The notes beneath the pieces were generated by a model that searched no databases, was not told the origin of the DNA, and was given only the letters and a program-made list of their open reading frames with translations. From contig JAGQDJ010000173.1 of the NCBI GenBank assembly GCA_022885665.1, positions 203,065 to 267,064 of the forward strand: a stretch of 64,000 nt of DNA. Reading direction: 5' to 3'. The position numbers and the translations under genes are program-made. Shown here one piece after another: positions 35,512 to 47,300 of this stretch (positions are counted from its first letter, which is position 1; each line of letters starts with the position of its first letter). This DNA is from Triops longicaudatus (Eukaryota > Arthropoda > Branchiopoda > Notostraca > Triopsidae).

Positions 35512-36087
35512 CCGACACATGGGTAGCCTCTTTTGACCTAGCATCGTCGGACTGACGCATTTGGCTCTGCCTACAGGGTGGAAAACTAGGAATGGCATGT
35601 ATTAGCGAGGAGACGTATACGACTTGCAACAACTTTCTGTGTATTCGTAAAAGGAAAACTTTCCAAGTAATCAAGATGAATTATAATACATGTACAGAAA
35701 TTTGTGACTCAATGAACACAAATGAAGCAAAAACTGAATGGTGCGAAATGGTGAAACATAGCAGACAAAAGTGAATAACGAAATATGTCAAGAAACAATG
35801 GGAAACTCTGGAATGCGAATGTTTCAAATAGTTAAGGTTATTCGTAGGTACAAAACATTGGAACTTGCGTGTTGTGCTGGAAGCTTTCGTGATGCATAGA
35901 ATTTCCAAAGCAAGGCAATGTAGTTGTAGAATCTAAACTTTTTTAATGATCAGGATGAATTTAACATTACTGTTGAGTCGTTCGTTATAGATTGAAAGGT
36001 TGAGCTTATAACAACATTTCATTTTTCATAATTTAACAGTTTCAACACTTTTGATGACTTATGAGCAAATACTTAAAAAGAGTTAAA
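35512..36087. other. intergenic, VAT-1 upstream to CIB stop
   Basis: Short open frames on both strands (35,592-35,774 plus; 35,681-35,908 minus) have no family features. Probably upstream control region of VAT-1 and 3' UTR of the CIB gene. Confidence 0.5.
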
Positions 36088-37077
36088 TTACAGATGAAAG
36101 CGGAAAGATAAGGTGAAATCAGGAAGCTTTTGCAGAAGCTGCTGGAACCCCAGCAGCGATATAGCGTCAATACCATTGGTACCTGCTTCTTCCATAACCT
36201 GCAGCAAGAACGGAAGATAATTTTAGTAAAGTTGCAGGGTTGATTTAACATGATCAATGATTCTACCAAATGAACCAATTCGTTAAGGTCGTTTTGATCT
36301 AGCATTTGGTCTTGGGCACTACTTCCACTTGTGAGGGCATCTACCATTCTGGCAATGTCGGCCTTATTCAATAATTGGTCTTCGTCATAATCTATTGTAG
36401 AAGAAAAAGGAAACCAGGACTGAATCATCCTGCATAGCTTTCGGCATTAACCTTTGTTCATGAGTATGGGGAATAGGTAGGTCGTTGAGGGTGGGAGGGA
36501 TGCTTGTGACCTTACCGAAAACCTGGAAAGCAAACGCTGACTTGACGTCGAACGGGGTCTTTTCGTCGAAGGCCCCGACTAGGTCTAGGAAGTCATCAAA
36601 AGAAAACCTATGGTCCCTTCTCGATGAAAACACGACAGACAGACGCTCTCGGAAGGGATTGAACTACAACGAAAATCCACAGTTGGAAAATATTAGGCTC
36701 GTGAAGACAGGCTTTCCCCGAAAAAATGGAACCAGTATATATGCAAATATGCAATATGCAAACTGAACATACAACACATAAATGTGTAAATAAAAGACGG
36801 GAAAGTATGATTACTACCTTTAATTCGGGGAAAGCTTCGATGATAGTATTCGCTGGAATGCGCTGATGGTATGGATCAGAAACATTGGCAGCTTTTTGGA
36901 ACTGGACATAAAGTCTGGAAGTAGAACAGGGAATGCGTAGCTTTGTTTACCACGTTATGGAAACATTCCACGTTATGTATGTGTCACTTACCGCTTAACT
37001 TCACGGGAAGAAAAATGCGTTAGCAAAACGTACTCGTCGATTTGGTCATTGGAAAGTTCGCTATGTTTAGCACCCAT
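36088..37077 (-). CDS. calcium and integrin-binding (CIB) family EF-hand protein, 5 exons, 188 aa
   Basis: Exons are 36992-37077, 36818-36914, 36516-36663, 36267-36391 and 36088-36198 (567 nt, phases agree). The order of features is that of CIB1/2/3: MGAKHSELSNDQIDEY at the start, an N-myristoylation-type MG.., VPMS-like PANTIIEAFPELK, the hallmark NPFRERLSVVFS, then FSFDDFLDLVGAF and VKSAFAFQVF leading into EF-hand 3. EF3 reads DYDEDQLLNKAD, with D at positions 1, 3, 5 and 12. The EF4 region reads EEAGTNGIDAISLLGFQQLL; compared with the usual [20 protein letters not shown] the acidic ligands are gone. The tail LPDFTLSFRFHL matches the family C-terminus. CIB proteins bind integrin tails, kinases or mechanotransduction channels in a Ca/Mg-dependent way. 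I cannot say which CIB paralogue this is. Confidence 0.9.
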
Positions 37078-37173
37078 GGTTTAACAAATTCTAATTTTCC
37101 TGCTTAACGTGCGTTGTACACGCCTCTAGTTGTTAAAACAATTTTCAGTCTGTTCCGGTGTCTTATCACCGTA

Positions 37174-37181
37174 TGACGTCA
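37174..37181. promoter_or_regulatory. palindromic CRE in the CIB upstream region
   Basis: Perfect TGACGTCA 97 bp upstream of the CIB start codon, with a second half-site (TTACGTCA) at 37,193-37,200 and flanking CTTATC / GATAAG. This is the classic CREB/ATF site. Its use here is inferred from position only. Confidence 0.45.
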
Positions 37182-38450
37182 CGCGTTAAGGTTTACGTCA
37201 TTCAGTAAGAGATAAGGAGTCATTTTCTTTCCTTGTTATTGTTACGCCTCCTAGTCTGTTCCACAATTCCGTGAATCTTTCGAATTTCATACCACATGAT
37301 CTCGCGTGATTTGATATTTTGAGTTTTTACTTTTTGCGATAAACTTGAATTTCAGTCCTTGAAGAGCTAAGTTTGGATTTAAAATCATTTGTCTTAAAGA
37401 GTCGTGGTGAATTTGATTAGTTCTTGATTTTGAACACCATTTGATTCTGAACAGCTCTTTATTTAGCTTTGAAAGTAAAATAGGCTTACTTTAAATAATT
37501 TGAATGTACTTTTAGCAGTGTTTTCAATAGTAGCGGTTAGAAAAAGCAAAAACGAAGTTGTAATGCAGGAGTTGTAAGGTAATTTCACTGATCAGGGAAC
37601 AGATCTATATCAAATCTTAATGTAGGAGAGAAAAATGAGGTCGGCATCCACACTATGGTGACACCATTGTGACCACAAAAAGACGCCAGCTGCAAACTGA
37701 CCTTATGACATAAGCAAATCTTACCCAAGGAAATGAAAGACCATAAGGTCAGATTGCCTGCATATGCAATGGTAGAGGTAAATTCTGTTTAGCTGTGTAA
37801 CGGTACTCCGAAGTAGGCCTTACAAGCAAGTTTTACGTCGAAAAAGGAGTAATGTAAAGACAAAAGAAGTTGTGCTATGTTCAGTCTGCCAGAGCTTTTG
37901 TAATTCTCTCAAAGCAACGAATTAGTGTTTAAATTTATTGGAAAGAAGATCCGAATGCTAGACATGCGATGTTGGGTACATAATGGTTTTTCTTCGCAAT
38001 CAAAATTGTGCAAAACTGATCGTAGCATTAACATTCATTATCTCCATTAAATGAAACTTTGGTAGTTGACCGAACTGCGATTTCCGGAGTTACAGGTTCC
38101 CGAGTGAGTGGACGATCCACTTGATGGCCCAAATGTAGCAACAGTAAGTTGTTGCCATATGGCCATGTTTTAAAGAATTGGCCAGTTGAACAAGACTTGG
38201 ACTTCGTTCTAGACCTCGAAAGTTTTGTATGCAAAATTCTTCTTTAGAATTTGAAATATTGTCCTGTTTAATACGCGTTTGCTTATTGACAAGATTTTTA
38301 CACAGGGACCCAAATTTAATACGTTATGAAAAAGAATTGCTGAGAAGTTATTGCCATGAATAACGGCTTTTCACACTTCATTCTTTTCTCAAGCTTAAAA
38401 ACTAATGCCTACGTGTGAAAAAAAGAGATTCTATGACGTTTCTCAAAATA
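37182..38450. other. intergenic, CIB upstream to MRPL47 3' end
   Basis: No gene is supported. It contains the inverted repeat at 37,697-37,752 and little else that I can interpret. The minus open frame at 38,028-38,234 has no family features. Confidence 0.5.
37697..37752. repeat. inverted repeat with perfect 11-bp arms
   Basis: CTGACCTTATG (37,697-37,707) faces CATAAGGTCAG (37,742-37,752), and GC(T)GCAAA / ATTGCC(T)GC extends the pairing outside. The core CCTTATGAC is shared with the termini of the MITE at 17,855-18,133, so it may be a shorter relative. Confidence 0.55.
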
Positions 38451-38456
38451 TTTATT
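38451..38456 (-). terminator. MRPL47 polyadenylation signal AATAAA
   Basis: AATAAA on the minus strand (TTTATT on plus) begins 24 nt beyond the MRPL47 stop codon, the expected place for a compact 3' UTR. Confidence 0.65.
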
Positions 38457-38479
38457 ATAGTACACTACTACAAATTCCT

Positions 38480-40169
38480 CTACGCACTATTACTATCGAA
38501 ATGACCCCGTGATTTTTTAAGTTTTCTCAACTGGGTAACGTCGACATCGGGATATTGGGCTTGTACGGCTTCTTCATCCAAATTCGGAAATCGTTTCAAA
38601 AGACCTAAGACGTGGTTCTTTTGCCGATTTACGGCACGGAGCTTTTGTTTGCGTTCCTCTTCTTTCAATCGCAGAATGAATTTACGAACACCGCGGCCGC
38701 CTTGCGCTGTAACTTGTTCAATTGTAGCTTGGGTAATTTCTTCAGGATCCACTAAAACGAAATAAAATTATATTAGCGCATGGTTATAAAATTCAGGAAA
38801 GGTACAAATTAATAAGATACACGAACACACAAATAAACAAGACGGAGCGGATTACTCGATGAACATTAAAAACAGGGTATAGAATTGAATTCGTTAACAG
38901 ATAAGCAATAAGTGTAAATTAATTAATGTCAAGCTAAGGGTAACAAGTTTTTGAGGTTTGGACATTCTTACTTTCAGCAGGGTCTTTCTTAGACTCGGGT
39001 CCTTTCTCGCCTGTTTCGAGCATCCAATATGCACGGTTTCGTTCGCGAACAACTTCTTCCAAGTTTTTCATGCTTTCTTTTACTTTGTCAATGCGCTCAG
39101 CGCTCGGGAAAAGCTCTTTTTCTTCATTTGCAGCGTGTTCCATTGTAAGAAGCATGTTGCGCTCTTTAAGAAGGACAAACCTGAAATGATCAAGTATTTA
39201 AATATCCACCATGGTCCGAAAACAAAAATTCAAATCGTCCTACACAAAATCGTCCTAGCTATGTTGCAAATCGTCTGTGCGACAAATACCCCACAGCTGC
39301 ATACTTGGAAATTTGAACTTCACACAATTCAAATATATACTCGTATTCAATTCCAATACGTCACAGATAAGTAAGATTACGTACGCATCTTTTAATATTT
39401 ACCGGAATTGCGAAGGCGATGGCCGTGGTCACACCTATCGCATGGGCCAATTGCACGTTGCTTAGATCGGACAAGAGTGTGACAATTTACAAATAATGAC
39501 ACGCTACTGTCGTAAAAACTAAACACAACAATAGCATCAACTGGCGAATACTCGCAACAAGCTGACAGTATGAAACGTCAGCGAAGCAAAAGGCACCATT
39601 CTTGCTACGTTTCAGCTATTTATGTCGATTTGAAATGTGAACAGAGGAAAAGGAGAAATCTGAAACCAAAGTAACAAAAGAAAAAACGATGTAAAGACAA
39701 AACAAATTTTCCAAGCATGCACTTATGCGGTATTTAAGATAGGGACGATTTGCTATATGGTTAGGATGATTTGGTGCAGGACGAAATGACAAAAGAATTC
39801 GGGTGGGAAAAGGTGCTGGAAGATTGTCAGAACTGAGCGTTTCTTCCTGCACCCTTTCGAGCTATACCATAATTTGTGCAGATCTTCATTGCTTTTTAGT
39901 CTGAGGTCTTCTAATCGCCAAGAACGACCAGATTTAACTTCCATTGCACCCCAATTGTCCTTTTTGTCAAAGAACTCCATGAGGTCACGTTGTGGGCTTG
40001 AAGTGTGAAAAGAAACTAGTTTGGTTGCAGAAAAGCATGACGTCAAGCTCTGTAAAGGTCTTGCTGTTTGCCTATATTACGAAAGTAGCATAAAATTGCT
40101 ATTAATATATATTTTGGTGCATTTAAGGACTTACATGAGTGAATATCCCATCCGGAGTCTCGAAAACAT
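38480..40169 (-). CDS. MRPL47: mitochondrial large-subunit ribosomal protein uL29m, 4 exons, 231 aa
   Basis: Exons are 40135-40169, 39868-40047, 38972-39180 and 38480-38751 (696 nt). This is a component of the mitochondrial 39S ribosomal subunit near the exit tunnel, homologous to bacterial L29 in its middle. The first 30-odd residues (MFSRLRMGYS onward) are basic and lack acidic residues, as in a mitochondrial transit peptide. The conserved core is MEFFDKKDNWGAMEVKSGRS, LRLKSNEDLHKLW joined across intron 2 to FVLLKERNMLLTMEH, then ERIDKVKESMKNLEEVV and RNRAYWMLETGE. The basic C-terminus is RLKEEERKQKLRAVN. The intron 1 acceptor must be the second AG of CAGAG, because the first would give an immediate stop. 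Length is similar to the human protein (about 250 aa). Confidence 0.93.
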
Positions 40170-40405
40170 TTTGATATAGTTTTGCTGTAACGAAAATACC
40201 GGTTATTTACTTCTACCACATGTTTAGGTCGATGCTTTGTTCAGGGTCTTAAGCATTCACTAGATGGCATTCAAAGTCTTAAATGCGAATCACAGCCTAC
40301 GCTTACTAAACAAATATATTTGCACCTAGCACGACTTAAAAGAAGATATTTTTGCTTCAGTCATTTCATTGCCTTATGTACTTAGAAGCTACTCACAGTT
40401 CCTGT

Positions 40406-41018
40406 CAGTACACTAAAATATCGCTATAACGTACACCGGTTACAACGAACAGTTGTCTACAGCGTACATCGTCCTTTGCCCCCGGTAAAACACCTATGTA
40501 AATATACAGGAAAAGCATTGGTTATAGCGAACTCGCCTATTACGCATTTTCGCATATAGCGTACAAAAACTGAGGTCTCTTTGCCGATTTATACATGTGT
40601 ATTCTTCGGATAGCGCGAACACAAGCGCTGCTATATGGTAATTTATGAGAAACAGTCCTAGAGGGGAACTTTTGTGTTCTACAAGATCACGCTACTCGAG
40701 GTGAGCTTTCCAATTTTTAGTAGGGCTTGAAGAGCCCTACTAAAAAACAAGTATCTTTGGTACTTTCGGGCCCAAATTATTCCACTGGCTATTTGTATTA
40801 TAAAACAGAAATAACTGTGTTGATTCAAAAGTGTGTTATTTTTTCACAAAATTTCATAATTTCTTGACGTGAAACGTGAAACAATATAGCTTGACAGAAA
40901 ATAAGAGTAAAACTATTCTTTAAGGCTTTTCGGGTCCATATCGGCTGTTACGTACAACCAGCCATAGCAGACAACATTTTCTTCCCCCTGCTTGCTACGC
41001 TATAGCAAGATTTTACTG
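40406..41018. mobile_element. pogo/Tigger-like non-autonomous element relic
   Basis: The left end CAGTACACTAAAATATCGCT, continuing ATAACGTACACC, matches the inverse of the right end, which reads CAGTAAAATCTTGCTATAGC and then GTAGCA. A 4-nt insertion separates the two. CAGTA termini and repeated TATAGCG(A/T)AC motifs inside are typical of pogo/Tigger elements. No TA duplication survives on the left, and there is no transposase frame. Confidence 0.6.
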
Positions 41019-43801
41019 TGTTGTCTAATTCTGCTAGTTACCACTTCAAATAATGCACACTAGACTTTTGATCTTTAACCCTTCACCGTCAGATGACGGT
41101 AAATGCGAACTATGCGGCAGAAAAATGTATTGCGTGTCTCTCTGCTTTTAGTCATCGGCGTGTTCATGATAGTTACTTGCATTGATTTAGTAACTACGCC
41201 CCAACCGTTACTTGTGGTGTCGTGAGCGTCATTTAGCGTTTTTATAGCGTGTTGAATGCTATTAATGTTATAATACACCCAATCCATTATACACGCAAGT
41301 TTCAGGAATTGCAGGGTTCTCTATTTCGTGGAACAGGAATCCTGCAATCAGAAATAAAATGACAATGTTGCAGTGGGAAAGGGGACGTACGCCATTATGT
41401 AATCAATGAGCTTTATTCACTCGCTCCTCATTTCATCCATTTAGCCCTCTACAGTTGGGCTAACTAAGGGGTTGTCCAATTTAGATGATTATCTCTAGTT
41501 ACGAAAATAACGCTTACTATGCAATGCTTAAACATAATAGCATGTAGAGTATTCGGAACAAGACTCGTTGGCTTAGTATTCTTAATACAGACAAAACAAA
41601 GTTTATGACCGTATTACTGAATGTATGGATCGAAAATAAGATTTTGAAAATTCTTCCTTTCTCATTGTTGGCCTTGAATACCAAAATACAGTTAAATAGT
41701 GCAATAGTTACATAGCGAATTAAACAATAAGGATTTAAATAGTATGAGAGATGTAATTCCTTGGGCGGAATAGTAAGAAGTAGTCGGCATTTGTAAACTC
41801 ACGATCCTAAATTCCGAAATGGCTTCGCAAATCGAATGCCGTACATACATAAAAAAAGGGTGTTAGCTGCAAGATAGGGTTAGTGCTTTGAACTGAAACC
41901 TTATGAATTTTATGTTTTCGTACGTTGTCAAACCTTCTGTTACACATTACGCAAATGCCATTATGTCCTTCCTTCAATTTGGAAATACGAAGCGTAGGCA
42001 CGTTATGTGGGTACGCCTGGGGCATATTGGGCAGTTTTCCATGCAGGAAGGCCTGGAGGCCTTAGTTTTAAAGACATCGAATTCTTTTTTCGGAATGCGT
42101 GATAGCTTGGCTATATTAGTTCCTGGTATTATTTATCGGTTGCATAGTTTTTAGGGATTGTTGTACACTCTTTTTCTCCTGAAGCTGGTCAAAAGCACCC
42201 ATCTTGCCCCAGCACGAGGTAGGTCGAGCTTCTTAGTTATGAAATCGACTCAAGTACTAATGCCCTATAATTGACATATAGACCTTGCTAAGCTGTACAG
42301 TTTTTGTGAAGTTACGAAAATATAATATAAAGCCTGCGTCAGTATTATAAGAAAGGTTCTTAAGGACCCTAATACCCCTTTAACGCATTATCCTCCGTTC
42401 ATGCTCGTCTTATTTGTTAATTTAATTTACTGACAAGACTTTGATTGCCATCCATGCATGATGGTGCCAAATTGGCAAAATTCATTTTGTTAGGCGTAAC
42501 CTATTTTCTTGTTCTGAACAAATACGAGAAAATTCAATAAATAAGTAAATGTAAGTACGACATCTACAAGGTTATTTTGTGGCTTACTAATGCACAACAG
42601 TAACTAAAATTAACCTTAATTAATCCAATTAGTATGCATCTTAGTCAATATAATTAAAACTTAACATAATTCAACGTACTTCCGTCTATCCTACTTAATC
42701 CCGAGTGTGCAGCTCTGGACTAAACGTAAAGCAAATGAAAAGGTAGGATGGTTAGGTTGAGTTAACTTAGGTTTAGCTATTTCAGCTATTTTAATGTAGG
42801 ACACGATCAAGCAAGATAAGTGCAGCCTCTACCCGATAAAAGTGTCCTATGACTGATGGAACTCGAGCAGGGTAACCGAAAAGTACCAATAAACGTAGAA
42901 CTTTTGCAGCGTCTTCAGTTTTAGAGGACCATGGTGAAACAAAGTTCATGGGAACTCGAACTCAAAAGATTCTGTTTAAAGCAAAATTTAATTAACTGTG
43001 TAAGACTTCGTATTGTGAATTCCGTACGGCGCTTTGGTCCTTCGTCAGCAGAAGGTTTTATTAAGTTCCGTTTCGTATTTTAGTCTTTTCCTTCATTTTC
43101 CTTCGTTGCTTGCCAAAACTTTAGCAAAAATTAAAAACAACCGCGAAAAGCCATTCCTCCTTTTGTGTCTTTGTTTTTCATTCAGTTAATCGTAACCCTG
43201 CGGAAATTATAGGTAACGATTTTACTTATGTTCTTAAAAAAAGTAACTAGCCTTATATAATACGTTTACAAATCGTAATTACACAAGATTTGCTGGTGGC
43301 CTTCGTTTGGCATATTAAGTTGTGGACGCTCACTATCCCAGAGCCTCCAGTCAATACTTCGTCGTAGGGGAAGTTTTAAGCAAGCACCCATCGTTTTATA
43401 TGTGCACCAGTGCCGGATTTTCTCTTAAATCCTTGTACCAATAGCACATCCTCCCTAAGGTTACTACAACGCAGGTCCCTGCGACGACGACGGCGCCTCG
43501 TCGACGACCAGAACAAGACCAACAAGAAGCCTTTCTCAGTGGGTCTGAAAATCTTCTTCCATCTGGGTCGTCAAACACAAGTCCTTTTGCGCTTTCTTTG
43601 TGTCTGTATTTCTGTATCTCAGTGTCACAGCCTAGGTTCTCTTTCCCCTGCAAGATTAATTGATACGACCTCGGTGAAAACGTTAAAAACAAGCTTACTA
43701 CATTCCAGATATAATCCAGAACGGGCGTTTAAGGATTGCATTTTCACCTGTTACATTCGTGCCTACCACAAGGATTAAGTTTTAGTGGCTGGAAAATTCA
43801 C
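41019..43801. other. intergenic stretch
   Basis: No supported gene. The minus open frame at 43,396-43,692 begins after a good acceptor-like TTAATCTTGCAG and contains a hydrophobic run (GAVVVAGTCVVVTLG). I could not connect it to any family, so it is left unassigned. Confidence 0.45.
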
Positions 43802-43945
43802 TTAGTCAGAGGACTTCTTAGCTTCCGGTACCTGCTCGTGCAAAAGGCGACATGCTTTGAAAAGGAAAAAACGAGACACTAGCGATCGATTGGCCCAAGC
43901 GAAGATCCCGGCGTCAATGACGTCGATCAGCGACACTTTCGAACC
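43802..43945 (-). CDS. candidate terminal exon of an unknown gene
   Basis: Speculative. A strong pyrimidine-rich acceptor (TTTTTTTTCTTGCTTTCAG) precedes a 144-nt open frame ending in TAA. It reads GSKVSLIDVIDAGIFAWANR, then SLVSRFFLFKACRLLHEQ and a charged tail. Composition looks protein-like, with an amphipathic or membrane-associated helix. I do not recognise it. Upstream exons would have to lie at higher coordinates, overlapping the SLC6 5' region on the opposite strand, and I found none. A possible donor (CAAGGTATTG, about 43,993) would give a 47-nt intron, but the joined frame is closed by a stop. Confidence 0.25.
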   Translation of the reverse strand, partial: GSKVSLIDVIDAGIFAWANRSLVSRFFLFKACRLLHEQVPEAKKSSD

Positions 43946-43989
43946 CTGAAAGCAAGAAAAAAAATCTGGAAGAAACAAGAAAGAGCCAA

Positions 43990-44230
43990 TACCTTGGAAA
44001 GCGATTGACTTCAGATTTATTGAACATTGTACAAGAATTTATAAGAAGTTACGAAAGCCCATAGAAACTTCAAGAATTTCGAAGAAATTCGCTGGAATTC
44101 TAAAACATTACAGAAACTTCAAGAACATAAAGAAATTGTAGAAAACTGGAAGAATACGAAATTCCAACAAATTCGAAGGAATCACAAAAACCCAAAGAAA
44201 TTTGAAAACAAAGCGAATCGGAAAAAACGA
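43990..44230. repeat. degenerate purine-rich repeat upstream of SLC6
   Basis: Variants of AGAAACTTCAAGAA, AAGAAATTCG and GGAAGAATACGAAATT recur with an irregular period of about 10-13 bp. It lies within 350 bp upstream of the SLC6 start codon, so it may be in the promoter or 5' UTR. Confidence 0.5.
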
Positions 44231-44317
44231 CGTCTGAAAAATTGCTGAAATCGCAAGAATAATTAATTCCAGCGTTCTGGACGTAAACATTCCTTTGTAG
44301 TTACACAACAGCCAACG

Positions 44318-47300
44318 ATGGTGAAAACTAGTCAACGGACTCCGCGTGCTCAAATGAATCTCGGCCTGGGCCATAATTTAAGAGCTGATGTGCCGGGTGA
44401 GGGCGAGGCACAAGAAATGTGTTTTTTGAACGGGAATCGTGATCGCAGCACCACCATAGACCACGAGCCCTGCACTGAAGACGTGGTGATTAAAGTCCCA
44501 GCGGCTGTTCCGGAGCGGGCGGGTTGGGATAATAAGCTGCAATTCATGTTTAGTGCCATTAGCCTTTCGGTAGGTCTTGGCAATGTCTGGAGATTCCCGT
44601 ACTTGTGCCAACAAAATGGGGGAGGTAAGTGAAGCTTATTTTATAGTCGAGGTGCTCTGCGGATCGCTATAGAAGGTTTTGTCCCTTGTCCTTGAGGTTT
44701 TGCTTATCAAATCTACTTATTATCTAAGTAATTGCCTAACAGTAAAATCGTCAATAGAATCCCACAATCTATCATTGGAATACCGAAACGTCCCCACTCT
44801 CCCCCATAAGGCCTTTGAGCAGTTCCTCATCTCGTGACGCAATGTGTCAGGAGTGAACAACTGTCTGTCTGGGGCAGATTAGTTGCATATTATCCGGCGT
44901 GCTATGGCGCAGTCGAAAACGAGTTAAAATAAAATGAAAAACAAGGAGCATTTGGACGAAACGAAGTGAGTCTCAGGCGGTCATTATACTTCCACGTGTA
45001 GATTATCAGTTACATTTTAAAGCCTACCACATTAAACTCATAATTCACCGGTATTTAGTACTTAACCTATTGTGTCGAAAATTCACAAGGATATGCATTA
45101 GAAATATTATGATTCAAAACTTTACTCTCGACAACTTCATATGAAATGTTGATTAGTTTCTGCAAATTGACCGGATCTTTTGAAATATGATTCGCTACCC
45201 ACCGATTAGGTGCACTGTAGACTGTTATTATTTTTTGTCGAATCCTAATTACATTTCGTAACAAGAGCTTTCTAATCGACGGTTTGGATAATGAGCGAAA
45301 ATTACTCAGAAGCACTACTACTTTACACTATTATAATTCACGGAAGGCCTTTCGTTTTTGTTAGTTTGCTTTTACGATGGTAAAATTTTGCTTTCGTTTT
45401 TGGATGACGAGCCATACACACGCCTGCGAATTGGAATTTAAAAACCGTTTGTGAATGTAGTCTTGAAAATTGCTTTTTGTAGAGAACGTAGAGTTTCGAG
45501 TGGGGTAGTGTGCTCCTCAATCTTTAAAAATGAAATGAACTCAAAAATGTTTGCGGTTTTTAGAGTATTTGACAATTGTAAGCTTTCTCGAAACGCACTT
45601 AACGTTTCTATATAGTTTTAATGCATGTATCCTTAAAAATTGTGGCGTTTTTAAAGCTTTGTTCTGGGAATATTTGACCTGGGCTGTATGAGTAACTCTA
45701 GAATGGTTCATCCGACCTGTAAAACAACATTTTAGAAATTATTATAAATGTATTAGAGTTTGGTAAAAATCGACAACATATTGCACAATTTCCAGTTGTG
45801 AATCCACCAGAGATGCAGAAGCTTTCAGCTTAGTTCTGGAAATCAACAAAGCCTTTCTCTAAAGAAGCTCTAGATTAGGGGTGATAACGGCTCGACTTGC
45901 CAACCCTTCAAGCGGAGCCGAAGCCGTTCCTCGTCAAGCCGAGCCGAGCCGAGCCGAAACCAAAATTGAAACTAAAAATCTAAATTAAATAGAGTACAAA
46001 TTGGAATTAAATAAGCTATAAATCGAAACAAAACAATGCACATAGGAATAAATCTTAAAAATATAATATGAAATAGTAAATGTAAACATCAAAATGAAGA
46101 ACGCTATTCTGCATCATTAACAAGAATTAAGTGAAGTAATATTTATGCTAATAAGCAAGTGTCAACTGAGAATAATGTAAGCGTTGACAGTATCAGCAAA
46201 TACAAGAAAATAATGATTATATAAGAAATTATGTAATTTTACGGGTTCGAATACGGTGTAAGTTGGGCTTCAAGCCAAGCCGATGTCGGTCCATGTCAAG
46301 CCGAGCCTAGCCGGTTATCAGCCCTACTCTCGATGATACATTAGCATACAGTAGGCTCCCAGTTATCCATCAGGTACGGTAATGGACCCTACAACGGTTG
46401 ACCGGAAAACCGGTTAATCTTACAAATAACCATATAAAATAGCTGTTGTAATACGCAAATAGGGTCTTTAACATAGAATTGTTATTTATTATCCAAATTG
46501 TGTAAACATTAGTCAACTTCTGTAGAAAACTACTTAATTTTCGTTCTGTGAAAAGGGTAGCTATATTTTATTGCAAATCCGTACCGTTTTTTTCAAATAA
46601 TATTACAAAGTTTTCTGGCTTTAGGGTGTGCCGTTAAACCCGTAACCGGGTAAACTGTGCACGGATAAGAACGAGTCCGGTACATAGAACTTAACCATAA
46701 AAAAGTTGGTGTAAAGTATTTAGGTGTGTTTGCGAAATCGTCCGCAAAGGTTCCAAGTGTAATTGACCATGCGCGCTTTAGTTGTCGTGTGGGCTTCGTT
46801 TAATGTTGTTACGTGTTTTGCTGATTTCTGCAGCTTACTAAATATGTAAAAAAAAAAAAAAAAAAAAAAAAAATGCCGTGCATGCTTTTCGGCTAATTCA
46901 GTAGCGCCGCTAGTCATGTGTCAATCATAGAAGCTTTTTTGCTGAGGAGAAAGAATACAGGTCTAGAAATGTGCCACGAACTTAGACCAAAGGACAAAAT
47001 TCAGACTACTGTGAATACAATAATAACGTACAATAACAGTGAAGCCTTTCTCGAATACCCTACGTCTCTATAAGGAGCTATAACTCTGTTTATAGAAATT
47101 AAAGCACTTCAAACAGCGGATAGTTTTTTTAAACATTACTAGAACGAAATTTGCTCAAGTAGTTTGCTAGCCTCTAGCAACTTATATCACACAATAATAT
47201 GTAGACATAGTAAATAATTCAAATCATATTATCCACTCCAGTGAGGCCCTAGTGAGGTTTCTTGGCAAAAGTCCTGTTTCTGAAGACAAAGGAATTCTAC

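Noticed and set aside
39400..39475. Hydrophobic minus-strand reading (AHAIGVTTAIAFAIP) upstream of the MRPL47 third exon
   Set aside because: At first it looked like a membrane segment of the same gene, but the true upstream exon ends in HKLW at 39,868 and joins in frame; this reading lies inside intron 2.
43396..43692. Minus-strand frame with a hydrophobic stretch after a good acceptor
   Set aside because: Could be chained to the 43,802-43,945 exon by an alternative donor, but nothing supports that join and no family is recognised.
45067..45520. Minus-strand open frames in SLC6 intron 1
   Set aside because: No recognisable domain; possibly decayed repeat sequence.
46240..46260. GGTTCGAATAC resembling a tRNA T-loop
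   Set aside because: No matching acceptor stem, anticodon arm or Pol III A box; it lies inside the hAT-like MITE.
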